A stretch of 6,139 nt of DNA from the NCBI GenBank assembly GCA_913009765.1, contig CAJVYT010000275.1, positions 1 to 6,139 on the forward strand, in the 5' to 3' direction. The position numbers were made by a program, and so were the translations under genes. Below, piece after piece: positions 1 through 5,995 of the stretch; positions within the stretch are counted from its first letter, which is position 1; each line of letters opens with the position of its first letter. Origin of the DNA: an uncultured candidate division Zixibacteria bacterium (GTDB taxonomy: Bacteria; Zixibacteria; MSB-5A5; GN15; FEB-12). The notes beneath the pieces were generated by a model that saw only the letters and a program-made list of their open reading frames with translations, did not search any database and was not told where the DNA came from.

Positions 1-30
1 CTTTTCCTGTTCTTTTTTCTTTTTTTTTTT
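1..30. other. Low-complexity T-rich tail outside the adapter (artefact)
   Basis: This stretch is almost all T with a few C and G, and it lies outside the P5 adapter. Base calls that run past the end of a short library fragment typically look like this, read here on the opposite strand. It should not be treated as genomic sequence or as a terminator T-tract. Confidence 0.9.
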
Positions 31-88
31 AATGATACGGCGACCACCGAGATCTACACTCTTTCCCTACACGACGCTCTTCCGATCT
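31..88 (+). other. Illumina P5/TruSeq adapter (sequencing artefact)
   Basis: All 58 nt match the Illumina P5 flow-cell sequence followed by the TruSeq read-1 primer site, starting AATGATACGGCGACC and ending CTCTTCCGATCT. Insert sequence begins at base 89. The adapter supplies two bases of the apparent sdhA stop codon. The same 58 nt occur in reverse complement near the other end, so both contig ends are adapter-terminated. Confidence 0.99.
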
Positions 89-1892
89 AGTCAGCATCAT
101 TTCGCACTGCTTCGCCGTCAGGTGTTTGATGTTCTGTCCTGAAATGAGCTCCGCATGACTCGTCACGGTCTAATGCATCGTAACACATCATCTCGGCAAA
201 CTCAAGAAAATCGGCAACCCGACCGGCAGATTCAAGAGTTTGGTTTATTTCTTTATCAACTCCGAGTATCTTGAGATTAGACCAAAATTCTTCCCGAATC
301 CCCGGAATAATTTCGATAGCTTTTTTCAAACCGGCTTCGTTGCGAGTCATACCACAGTTTTCCCACATCACTTTTCCAAGCTCTCTATGGAAAGAATCCG
401 GTGTACGTTTACCGCCGATAGAAAGGAATTTATTCATTCGTTCAGTAACCACAGCTTCCGCTTTTTTAAATTCAGGGTGTTCTGTGGTAATATCTGAAAT
501 ACCTGAACGTCCATAAAAATCACCGAGAGTATACGGAATAACAAAATATCCGTCAGCTAAACCTTGCATAAGTGCCGAAGCACCTAAGCGGTTGGCACCA
601 TGGTCGGAGAAATTAGCTTCACCCAAGACAAAGAGTCCTTTCACCGTTGATTCCAAATTATAATCAACCCATAAACCACCCATAGCATAATGAGAGGCAG
701 GGTAGATGCGCATTGGAACGGTATAGGGATCTTCATCGGTGATACGGTTATACATATCAAAGAGATTACCATACCGTTCGGCGATAGTATCTTTGCCTAA
801 GCGTTTTATCGCATCAGCAAAATCTAAATACACACCATATTTTGTTTCACCTACGCCACGTCCTTCGTCACACGCTTCTTTTGCGGATCGGGATGAAATA
901 TCACGTGGAGCAAGATTTCCAAAACTTGGATATTTACGTTCTAAATAATAATCTCGTTCATCTTCAGGGATTTGATTAGCAGGACGATCATCGCCTTTTT
1001 TCTTTGGTACCCAAATCCGTCCGTCATTACGGAGAGATTCCGACATCAAAGTTAATTTTGATTGATAATCACCGGCATGAGGAATACATGTCGGGTGAAT
1101 TTGTGTATAACAAGGGTTGGCAAAGAAAGCACCTTTTTTATATGCACGATATGCGGCAGTAACATTACAGCCTTTTGCATTTGTTGAGAGATAAAAGACA
1201 TTACCATACCCACCTGTTGCTAATAAAACAGCATCGGCAGAATGAGATGAAATCTCACCGGTTATCATATTACGAACAACGATACCTCTGGCACGACCAT
1301 CAACAACAACCAAATCAAGCATTTCCATACGAGGAAACATTTTAACGGTACCTAAACCAATCTGTCTTGTTAAGGCAGAATAGGCACCAAGAAGTAACTG
1401 CTGACCGGTTTGTCCACGTGCATAAAATGTTCGGGAAACCTGGGCACCACCGAAAGAACGGTTGGCAAGCAGTCCGCCATACTCACGGGCAAAAGGAACG
1501 CCCTGAGCGACACATTGGTCAATGATATTTGCTGATACTTCAGCTAAACGATAGGTGTTTGCTTCGCGGGATCTAAAATCTCCACCTTTGATTGTATCAT
1601 AAAAGAGACGAAAAACAGAGTCACCGTCATTTTGATAATTTTTGGAAGCGTTAATTCCGCCCTGAGCAGCAATAGAGTGAGCTCTGCGAGGAGAATCCTG
1701 ATAACAGAAACAGGAAACCTGATAGCCCAGTTCAGCCAATGTTGCCGCCGCCGCTCCACCTGCTAAACCGGAACCGACTACGATTGCTTTATATTTTCTT
1801 TTATTTGAAGGATTGACTAACTTCATGTCAAATTTATATTTGTTCCATTTTTCGGTAAGAGGACCGGTAGGGATTTTTGCATCAAGTGTCAT
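89..1892 (-). CDS. sdhA: Succinate dehydrogenase/fumarate reductase flavoprotein subunit, 3'-truncated
   Basis: Catalytic FAD subunit of complex II, which oxidises succinate to fumarate at the inner face of the membrane and passes electrons through SdhB to SdhC and quinone. Residues 37-59 form the dinucleotide-binding motif (VVGSGLAGG). His72 in AHSIAAQGG is the expected covalent FAD attachment site. Family active-site positions are present: His266 (HPT), Ser284-Glu285, Arg330 (PRDISSRS), His401 (SHYAMGG) and Arg435 (GANRLGAS). The overall pattern is the Bacillus/Bacteroidota type, usually about 640 aa. Here 601 residues are readable, ending just after EHQTPDGEA. The apparent TAG at 87-89 uses two adapter bases, so the true C terminus (roughly 40 residues) is missing. 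The start overlaps the sdhC stop by one base and has a strong Shine-Dalgarno. sdhB is expected next. A fumarate reductase role in anaerobic conditions cannot be excluded. Confidence 0.97.
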
Positions 1893-2593
1893 TAGTGACC
1901 TCCTCCTGTTAGGGTTATAATATTCATTAAAACTGCTAACGGAATTGAAGCGTAGCCAATAAAAATAATAATTGAAAAAAGATTACTGGCTACTTTAAGA
2001 AATTTTAAAATTTTAGGATTCGTCAGACCAAGAGTTTGGAAAAACGATGATGAGGCATGAGAAAGATGGAATGCCATAAAGGCAATCGCCGCAATGTAGA
2101 TTGCGGAAATTATCGGCTTACTAAAACCTAAAATTACCATTGAATACACATCGAAATGACCGTCTATTAACGGAATATGTTGATATTCAGGGTAGATGCT
2201 CAAAAGTGTAAAATGTAAAAGATGATATGCTACAAACAATAAAATTATAATACCTGTGTAAATCATAGTTCTGGACGCAATCGATGCTTCAAGAGTAGTC
2301 TCTTTTGTATAAGACACCGGGCGGGCTTTTCTGTTTGCAAGCCAAAGCACTAAACCTTCCCATATATGGACAGCAAAGAAAAGAGCAATAACTGACCTAA
2401 ATGCCCATTTGAGGGTACCTAAACTTTGGAGAGTCTCGGCGTATTTGTTTAATTGTGCCTGTCCGATAAAAATCTGAAGGTTTCCGAGAAGATGGATGAC
2501 AAGAAATCCGATAACAGAGACACCGGTAATTGCCATGAGAACCTTTTTTCCGACAGTTGCTTGTGTAAAACCTGGGGGAGAAATTGTTGACAT
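1892..2593 (-). CDS. sdhC: Succinate dehydrogenase cytochrome b subunit (di-heme, b558 type)
   Basis: Membrane anchor of complex II that binds two b hemes and the quinone. The 233 residues show five hydrophobic helices at about 17-38, 64-85, 110-132, 157-178 and 204-226, matching the single-subunit anchor of the Bacillus subtilis/Wolinella type and replacing separate SdhC and SdhD. Likely heme-ligand histidines lie in successive helices: His34 (VIHLLGN), His76 (AVHIWEG), His124 or His127 (YHLLHF), and His176 or His179 (FHLSHA). The length is normal for the family. The start is supported by AAGGA eight bases upstream and a sigma70-like promoter. It is first in the operon, followed directly by sdhA through a TAATG overlap. 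Exact heme ligands are inferred from helix order, not from an alignment. Confidence 0.95.
   Translation of the reverse strand: MSTISPPGFTQATVGKKVLMAITGVSVIGFLVIHLLGNLQIFIGQAQLNKYAETLQSLGTLKWAFRSVIALFFAVHIWEGLVLWLANRKARPVSYTKETTLEASIASRTMIYTGIIILLFVAYHLLHFTLLSIYPEYQHIPLIDGHFDVYSMVILGFSKPIISAIYIAAIAFMAFHLSHASSSFFQTLGLTNPKILKFLKVASNLFSIIIFIGYASIPLAVLMNIITLTGGGH
1898..1907 (-). promoter_or_regulatory. Strong Shine-Dalgarno of sdhA inside the end of sdhC
   Basis: On the minus strand this reads AGGAGGAGGT, five bases before the sdhA ATG. The same bases encode the Gly-Gly-Gly near the SdhC C terminus. With the TAATG stop/start overlap this suggests translational coupling, keeping SdhC and SdhA synthesis in step. 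Confidence 0.85.
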
Positions 2594-2601
2594 ATTATAA
2601 A

Positions 2602-2606
2602 TCCTT
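2602..2606 (-). promoter_or_regulatory. Shine-Dalgarno of sdhC
   Basis: The minus strand reads AAGGA with eight bases between it and the sdhC ATG. The spacing is normal and supports the chosen start. Confidence 0.7.
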
Positions 2607-2644
2607 AATGAATCAAAAAGGTTTATGGATTAAGTTCGTGAAAT

Positions 2645-2672
2645 AAAATACAATCTTAAAGTTATCTGTCAA
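2645..2672 (-). promoter_or_regulatory. Sigma70-type promoter of the sdhC-sdhA operon
   Basis: On the minus strand a perfect TTGACA (2667-2672) is followed after 16 bp by TATTTT (2645-2650), a fair -10 box. Transcription would start near 2638, giving a leader of about 45 nt before the sdhC ATG. This is a pattern match; Bacteroidota sensu stricto use a different -33/-7 consensus, which I did not see here. Confidence 0.55.
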
Positions 2673-2716
2673 TGATAAAACAAAAATAAAGTTATTATTT
2701 TCCCGCAGTTATTTTC

Positions 2717-2730
2717 TGTTAAGCATAACA
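2717..2730. repeat. Short inverted repeat (TGTTA-N4-TAACA)
   Basis: Perfect 5-bp arms TGTTA and TAACA flank AGCA. It lies upstream of the sdhC promoter and ten bases from a second dyad. Arms this short can arise by chance in AT-rich DNA, so an operator role is only a suggestion. Confidence 0.35.
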
Positions 2731-2739
2731 AGGGTATTG

Positions 2740-2755
2740 TCACAGCTTGCTGTGA
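2740..2755. repeat. 16-bp near-perfect palindrome, possible operator
   Basis: TCACAGC-TT-GCTGTGA has perfect 7-bp arms around a 2-base centre. It sits about 68 bp upstream of the sdhC -35 box and about 77 bp upstream of the rightward -35 box, so it could bind a dimeric regulator serving either gene. The half-site order is the reverse of the CRP/FNR arrangement. As RNA it would fold into a 6-bp stem with a CTTG loop, but no T-tract follows directly. Confidence 0.45.
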
Positions 2756-2831
2756 GAAGAAAAGTTGTTTTTTTAATTATACGGCATCTACACCTCAAAA
2801 TTATTATATATCTATCCCCCCAAAAGAGCAA

Positions 2832-2865
2832 TTGACATATCAAGGATTATAGGCTATGTTATAAT
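2832..2865 (+). promoter_or_regulatory. Promoter of the 187-aa secreted protein gene
   Basis: TTGACA (2832-2837) is followed by TATGTT at 2855-2860 (17-bp spacing) and by a perfect TATAAT at 2860-2865 (22-bp spacing). Either the first pair is used, or the TATAAT works with a weaker -35. The -10 region falls inside an inverted repeat. The leader to the ATG at 2907 is roughly 35-40 nt. Confidence 0.5.
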
Positions 2866-2868
2866 CCT
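2843..2868. repeat. Inverted repeat over the -10 region, possible operator
   Basis: Perfect 9-bp arms AGGATTATA (2843-2851) and TATAATCCT (2860-2868) flank 8 bases. The right arm contains the TATAAT box, so a bound dimer would block RNA polymerase. This is the longest dyad in the divergent region. The regulator is unknown. Confidence 0.5.
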
Positions 2869-2895
2869 GTATAGAGAATAATCTTTTAAAACCAG

Positions 2896-2901
2896 TAGGA
2901 A
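2896..2901 (+). promoter_or_regulatory. Ribosome binding site of the 187-aa gene
   Basis: TAGGAA ends five bases before the ATG at 2907. It is a modest Shine-Dalgarno, but it supports this start, which also begins a clear signal peptide. Confidence 0.5.
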
Positions 2902-2906
2902 ATAGA

Positions 2907-3470
2907 ATGAAAAAAATCAGTATATTATTACTTAGTTTGTATTTATGTCCAATAGTTTTTTCAGCAACATCAGTCTCTCTGAAATTATCCGGTGAGGGTG
3001 CTGTTAATGACAGCACTATTGCTGTCGGCAAAAAAGTATCTGTTGATGTGTATGTTGAAAATGAGGGGAATTTTAAGGGTATGACTCTTGGGTTCAAAGT
3101 TTTTTCTGATAATATTAAGAAAATTACACATCCATCTGATTCTACAAAATCATTAAATAGTAATGGAGATATCAAAGGGTACAATGGATGGCAAGATAAA
3201 TCTATTTGGGATTTAGGCGGTATTTATGTTATTCCGACCGATTGGAACGGAATCCTTCCTGATTATGTAGGATTTGGAGGATTGTGTATTAATAAAGTAT
3301 ATACTCCGCATAAATCTGAAAAAAAATTATCATTTGATTTAATAATTGATACTGAAGGCACACTTGTTATCGATTCCTCATTTATAGAACCATCATCTGA
3401 ATGGATGTTTGCTGAGCCTGTAACAGCACCAAAATGGGACGGACCATATAAATTTAAAGTAAAAAAATAA
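2907..3470 (+). CDS. Small secreted beta-sandwich protein of unknown function
   Basis: No named family is recognised with certainty. Residues 1-20 form a signal peptide (basic MKK, hydrophobic core, likely cut after VFSA). Cys14 does not fit a lipobox, so this is not a lipoprotein. The mature 167 residues contain alternating short hydrophobic strands such as VSVDVYVENEG (44-54) and LSFDLIIDTEG (141-151). A central Trp/Gly-rich stretch includes NGWQDKSIWDLGG (93-105) and TDWNGILPDYVGFGG (111-125). From memory, the DWNG-LPD pattern and a late IDS-F-W-F pattern resemble cohesin-like modules of secreted Zixibacteria/FCB proteins; this is not verified. It has no dockerin, T9SS tail or other anchor, so it would be periplasmic or released. 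It is transcribed away from sdhC and followed by a terminator and another secreted protein. The function is open. Confidence 0.85.
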   Translation: MKKISILLLSLYLCPIVFSATSVSLKLSGEGAVNDSTIAVGKKVSVDVYVENEGNFKGMTLGFKVFSDNIKKITHPSDSTKSLNSNGDIKGYNGWQDKSIWDLGGIYVIPTDWNGILPDYVGFGGLCINKVYTPHKSEKKLSFDLIIDTEGTLVIDSSFIEPSSEWMFAEPVTAPKWDGPYKFKVKK

Positions 3471-3474
3471 ATTG

Positions 3475-3501
3475 ATAACCCGTTCAGGCGGGTTATTTTT
3501 T
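3475..3501 (+). terminator. Intrinsic terminator between the two small secreted protein genes
   Basis: Arms ATAACCCG (3475-3482) and CGGGTTAT (3489-3496) pair perfectly around a 6-base loop, followed by a run of six T (3496-3501). It begins four bases after the stop of the 187-aa gene. It also ends four bases before the next start codon, leaving no room for a ribosome site, so it may attenuate expression of the second gene. Confidence 0.85.
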
Positions 3502-3505
3502 ATGT

Positions 3506-4243
3506 ATGAAAATAATAATATATATATTCTTCATATTACTTTCTGTAAATACATTTCAATTTGTGAATGCCCAAGATTCTCTAAATGTAAAAAAACAGAA
3601 ATATCGAGTTTCTATTGACCAGAAAGAATTATTTCGAGATTTTGATTTTGATACTTTGCTTATTAAAATCAATGCTCCTGCAGTCGAATTAAAGGGCTAT
3701 GCTTTAAAAATTGCAGTTCAAACACAATTCTTTAATATAGATAATGTTATAGCAGGTGATTTTTACAATGACTGCAGATGGGAATTTTTTAACGCCAGAC
3801 AAACAGTCTCAGATTTTTCTGCTGAGAACTTTTTGCAGGTTTGGCAAATTATCGGGCTTGCTGAAATTATCCCTGATTCGATCTCTCCAAAATGGTTTTC
3901 ATCAGTAGACAAAATCTCACTTGCAAAAATTTGTATCAGTCGAAACAAATTTACACAACCTGTGGATTCTATTATTCCACTGTTTTTCTTATGGGAAGAC
4001 TGTTCCGATAACACAATATCCGGAATGTCCGGCAATGACTTGTTTGTTTCAGATAAAGTTTTTCAATACTATAAAAATCAACCTCAATTTCAATTAAATA
4101 AATTTCCCACAACACAAGGTATTCCTGCTAATTGTACTAAAGCTTCAGCTTTGAATGCACCTGTAAAAGGAATAGAATTTTTTCATGGTGGAGTTTTTTT
4201 TAAAGATAGAAATATTGATGATTCTCTTATTTTAAATAAATAA
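3506..4243 (+). CDS. Secreted protein with probable cohesin-like domain, unknown function
   Basis: Residues 1-22 are a signal peptide ending FVNA before mature QDSLN. The mature part has strand-like segments and four cysteines (90, 143, 166, 210). Distinctive motifs are DCRWEFFNAR (89-98), IIPLFFLWEDCSDN (156-169), ISGMSGNDLFVSDKVF (171-186) and, near the end, EFFHGGVFF (224-232). From memory, this motif order occurs in large FCB/Zixibacteria secreted proteins, where a dockerin-like or sorting region follows the last motif; here the protein stops 13 residues later, without one. That comparison is recollection, not a search. There is no Shine-Dalgarno: the ATG lies just after the terminator hairpin, with another ATG four bases upstream in a different frame. 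The signal peptide supports the chosen start. The 3' end overlaps the convergent T9SS-cargo gene by 17 bp. Function unknown. Confidence 0.82.
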   Translation: MKIIIYIFFILLSVNTFQFVNAQDSLNVKKQKYRVSIDQKELFRDFDFDTLLIKINAPAVELKGYALKIAVQTQFFNIDNVIAGDFYNDCRWEFFNARQTVSDFSAENFLQVWQIIGLAEIIPDSISPKWFSSVDKISLAKICISRNKFTQPVDSIIPLFFLWEDCSDNTISGMSGNDLFVSDKVFQYYKNQPQFQLNKFPTTQGIPANCTKASALNAPVKGIEFFHGGVFFKDRNIDDSLILNK

Positions 4244-5741
4244 GCTTAATCATTTGCGATGAAGTCTCTGATTCTAAACGGGCAAAATAAATTCCGGTTG
4301 ATTGTGATACACCATGATCGTCATAGCCATTCCAATAAAACGAATATGTCCCGGAAGCAAATCTTGATGCTGCCAGAATTTTAATTTCCTGTCCTAAAAT
4401 ATTAAAAACAGACAATTTTAAATACTGGTTTTCCGTGGTTGTAAATTCTAATCGAGTCTCGCCGTTAAAAGGGTTTGGATGATTTTGAAAAAGTGAAAAT
4501 GTTTGAGGGAGTTCTTCTTGTAATGACGGCTCGGTTATATTTGTTGCTATATCAAACCTATATGTTTTTACCGTATCACCACTCATTCCTACAAGATTTA
4601 ATAACGGTTGTTCTAAACCTGATTCAAAAAATTGTATGTGAGAGAGTTTACTGTCTAAAAGTGACGAATCCGATATTTGTCCATTAAGATAATTGAGCAT
4701 AACAATCTCTTGCAAGTCTCTAACTCCTACGAGCAAATCTTTGTTGTGATATACAAAAGAAAAATCTATGCCTGTTATATTATTGTTATACCATAGTTCT
4801 GTTGGGGTGCCGTTGGCAAATGAATAACAGGCGATATGATTATCTATGTCATAGTATTCAAGCAAATCGGCAGAGTTGGCATGAATAATCAACTCATCGG
4901 TAGGAGAACTCGGTGCAAAATTGTCGACATGGATAGAATAAATACTGTCATACGAAGTCATCAACTGAGAATTTAAGTTTTCAAAGTTGTCAAATATCTC
5001 TAACTTTTGGTAAGATGTCAAACCATAATTATCGGGGTCAGATGGATTCGAGTAATCGTAAGAATCATAATATTTATCTAAATATACATAATTTTTTGAC
5101 TCCGATGAAAATAAATACGAAGGATATAAATTTGTTTGAGGAGAACTAACCATAAGTTCTGAAAGGTCTAAATTATATGCAAGTGAAGTGGATACATTGT
5201 AAGATGTCGATCCAATAGAGAAAATATAATCATTAATTCGATAACTAAAATTAATAAGTACTTGCTGAGGGTTTCTATTATTTGGATAAAACTTTAAATT
5301 GAATTCTTCGTAAGAGTATGTGACATACATTGAATAAGATATTATATCGCTTGCGTATGCTGTAATTGTTTGTTGAGAATATGTCTTATTATAATAGGTA
5401 GTGAGAGTAATCTGTGGTTTGCCAAGAAGTTTCATAGTCAACGTATAAATATACAGCGTATCTCTTAATTCTGAATGTCTGACTATTGTAAACAGAGGAC
5501 TTTCGGGAACATCAATTATTATAGAAGACTCTGACTCAAATTTATCAATAACAAGTTTATTCTCAGCAGAGTCCGTATATACAAACCCGCTCAACTCATT
5601 ATTGATATCTAAAATCGGTTCAACATACACTATATTTTCCCCGCTTGATATAACTTTTTTGTAGATGAGTTCATTCGGGGAGGAAAAAACTGAAGATGAT
5701 AGGGCTGTCAAAAAAAGAGTTATCTTTACCAATTTATCCAT
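4227..5741 (-). CDS. Secreted protein with T9SS type A C-terminal sorting domain
   Basis: The 504-aa product is probably exported by Sec, then carried across the outer membrane by the type IX system. Residues 1-20 are a signal peptide (MDKLVK, hydrophobic core, likely cut after SVFS). Residues 415-504 are a classic type A sorting domain: FSLFQNHPNPFNGETRLEF, then LSVFNILGQEIK, WNGYDDHG and STGIYFARLE, ending MIKLIYLK. The region between is not recognised. It is rich in Tyr, Ser and Asn, with a Tyr/Asp-dense stretch at about 206-244. Segments such as DNFAPSSPTDELIIHA (273-288) and LLVGVRDLQEIVMLNYLNGQ (336-355) faintly suggest beta-propeller repeats. The frame stays open upstream to a TTG at 5927, but the ATG at 5741 has AAGGGA six bases before it and starts the signal peptide, so it is preferred. 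Its 3' end overlaps the convergent 245-aa gene by 17 bp. Surface attachment is inferred; the function is unknown. Confidence 0.9.
   Translation of the reverse strand: MDKLVKITLFLTALSSSVFSSPNELIYKKVISSGENIVYVEPILDINNELSGFVYTDSAENKLVIDKFESESSIIIDVPESPLFTIVRHSELRDTLYIYTLTMKLLGKPQITLTTYYNKTYSQQTITAYASDIISYSMYVTYSYEEFNLKFYPNNRNPQQVLINFSYRINDYIFSIGSTSYNVSTSLAYNLDLSELMVSSPQTNLYPSYLFSSESKNYVYLDKYYDSYDYSNPSDPDNYGLTSYQKLEIFDNFENLNSQLMTSYDSIYSIHVDNFAPSSPTDELIIHANSADLLEYYDIDNHIACYSFANGTPTELWYNNNITGIDFSFVYHNKDLLVGVRDLQEIVMLNYLNGQISDSSLLDSKLSHIQFFESGLEQPLLNLVGMSGDTVKTYRFDIATNITEPSLQEELPQTFSLFQNHPNPFNGETRLEFTTTENQYLKLSVFNILGQEIKILAASRFASGTYSFYWNGYDDHGVSQSTGIYFARLESETSSQMIKLIYLK
4285..4484 (-). other. T9SS sorting-domain core motifs within the 504-aa protein
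   Basis: This part encodes the conserved motifs QNHPNPFN, NILGQEIK, WNGYDDHG and STGIYFARLE, in the order and spacing typical of type A C-terminal domains. In family members the domain targets cargo to the outer-membrane translocon and is usually removed or exchanged for a lipid anchor. It is the strongest taxonomic marker in the window for the FCB group. Confidence 0.88.
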
Positions 5742-5937
5742 AGGCAATCCCTTATCGTATACTAAAAAAAACAGACTTTCAAACTGTTTGTAAAGTTTAA
5801 ACATTTGGAAACAAAAAAAATACAACATTCCTCTGTAAGCTGTTGTTTCACAAGTGAATCGCTTGCGACGATTCCTGTTGACTTTATCGAAAATCAACTT
5901 ACATTGCATCAAAGTATTGTAAAGCAAACATGATGAT
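5742..5937 (-). promoter_or_regulatory. Upstream region of the T9SS-cargo gene, with small dyads
   Basis: This 196-nt leader, cut by the contig end, contains CAAACTGTTTG (5780-5790), GTTTAAAC (5795-5802), ACAACA/TGTTGT (5822-5827 and 5841-5846) and GAATCG/CGATTC (5856-5861 and 5869-5874). I could not settle on a promoter: TTGAAA and TATACG are present but too close to the start codon and spaced only 15 bp apart. The frame is open here, but a 62-residue extension before the signal peptide is unlikely to be translated. Confidence 0.4.
5748..5753 (-). promoter_or_regulatory. Shine-Dalgarno deciding the start of the 504-aa gene
   Basis: The minus strand reads AAGGGA, six bases before the ATG at 5741. 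Together with the signal peptide beginning there, this selects 5741 over the TTG at 5927. Confidence 0.65.
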
Positions 5938-5995
5938 AGATCGGAAGAGCGTCGTGTAGGGAAAGAGTGTAGATCTCGGTGGTCGCCGTATCATT
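5938..5995 (-). other. Illumina P5/TruSeq adapter, reverse complement (sequencing artefact)
   Basis: These 58 nt are the exact reverse complement of the adapter at 31-88, starting AGATCGGAAGAGCGTCG and ending CGCCGTATCATT. Biological sequence ends at about 5937. This is the read-through pattern of a second read passing the fragment end. Confidence 0.99.

Larger units (their letters stand above)
2594..2906. other. Divergent intergenic region between sdhC and the 187-aa secreted protein gene
   Basis: This 313-nt AT-rich gap holds the leftward sdhC promoter near its left end, the rightward promoter near its right end, and three inverted repeats (2717-2730, 2740-2755, 2843-2868). I see no tRNA, small ORF with a credible ribosome site, or recognisable riboswitch in it. 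The stretch at about 2760-2830 is plain AT-rich sequence with a short C run at 2817-2822. Confidence 0.7.

Noticed and set aside
240..516. Two overlapping plus-strand open frames of 81-85 codons
   Set aside because: They lie wholly antisense to the highly conserved sdhA, show no domain or ribosome site, and are shadows of its codons.
739..948. Plus-strand open frame of 69 codons
   Set aside because: Antisense to conserved sdhA active-site coding sequence; no independent support.
1544..1759. Minus-strand open frame of 71 codons
   Set aside because: Same strand but a different frame inside the FAD-binding part of sdhA; a shadow.
2740..2755. CRP/FNR-type binding site
   Set aside because: CRP sites read TGTGA-N6-TCACA; here the half-sites are in the opposite order, so the resemblance is only partial.
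2946..2951. Lipoprotein signal at Cys14 of the 187-aa protein
   Set aside because: The residues before Cys (LYL) do not fit a lipobox, and a normal signal peptidase I site follows at VFSA.
2840..3184. Minus-strand open frame of 114 codons across the 187-aa gene start
   Set aside because: Antisense to a gene with its own promoter, ribosome site and signal peptide; the reverse product has no sensible features.
3763..4035. Minus-strand open frame of 90 codons
   Set aside because: Antisense to the middle of the 245-aa gene with no start signals of its own.
4475..4687. Plus-strand open frame of 70 codons
   Set aside because: Antisense to the T9SS-cargo gene; no ribosome site or recognisable product.
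5742..5927. 62-residue N-terminal extension of the 504-aa protein, starting at TTG
   Set aside because: It would place a basic, Cys-containing segment before an evident signal peptide; the ATG at 5741 has a ribosome site and the right N terminus.
31..5995. 58-bp terminal inverted repeats suggesting a transposon or linear element
   Set aside because: The repeats are exactly the Illumina P5 adapter; no transposase or target-site duplication is present.
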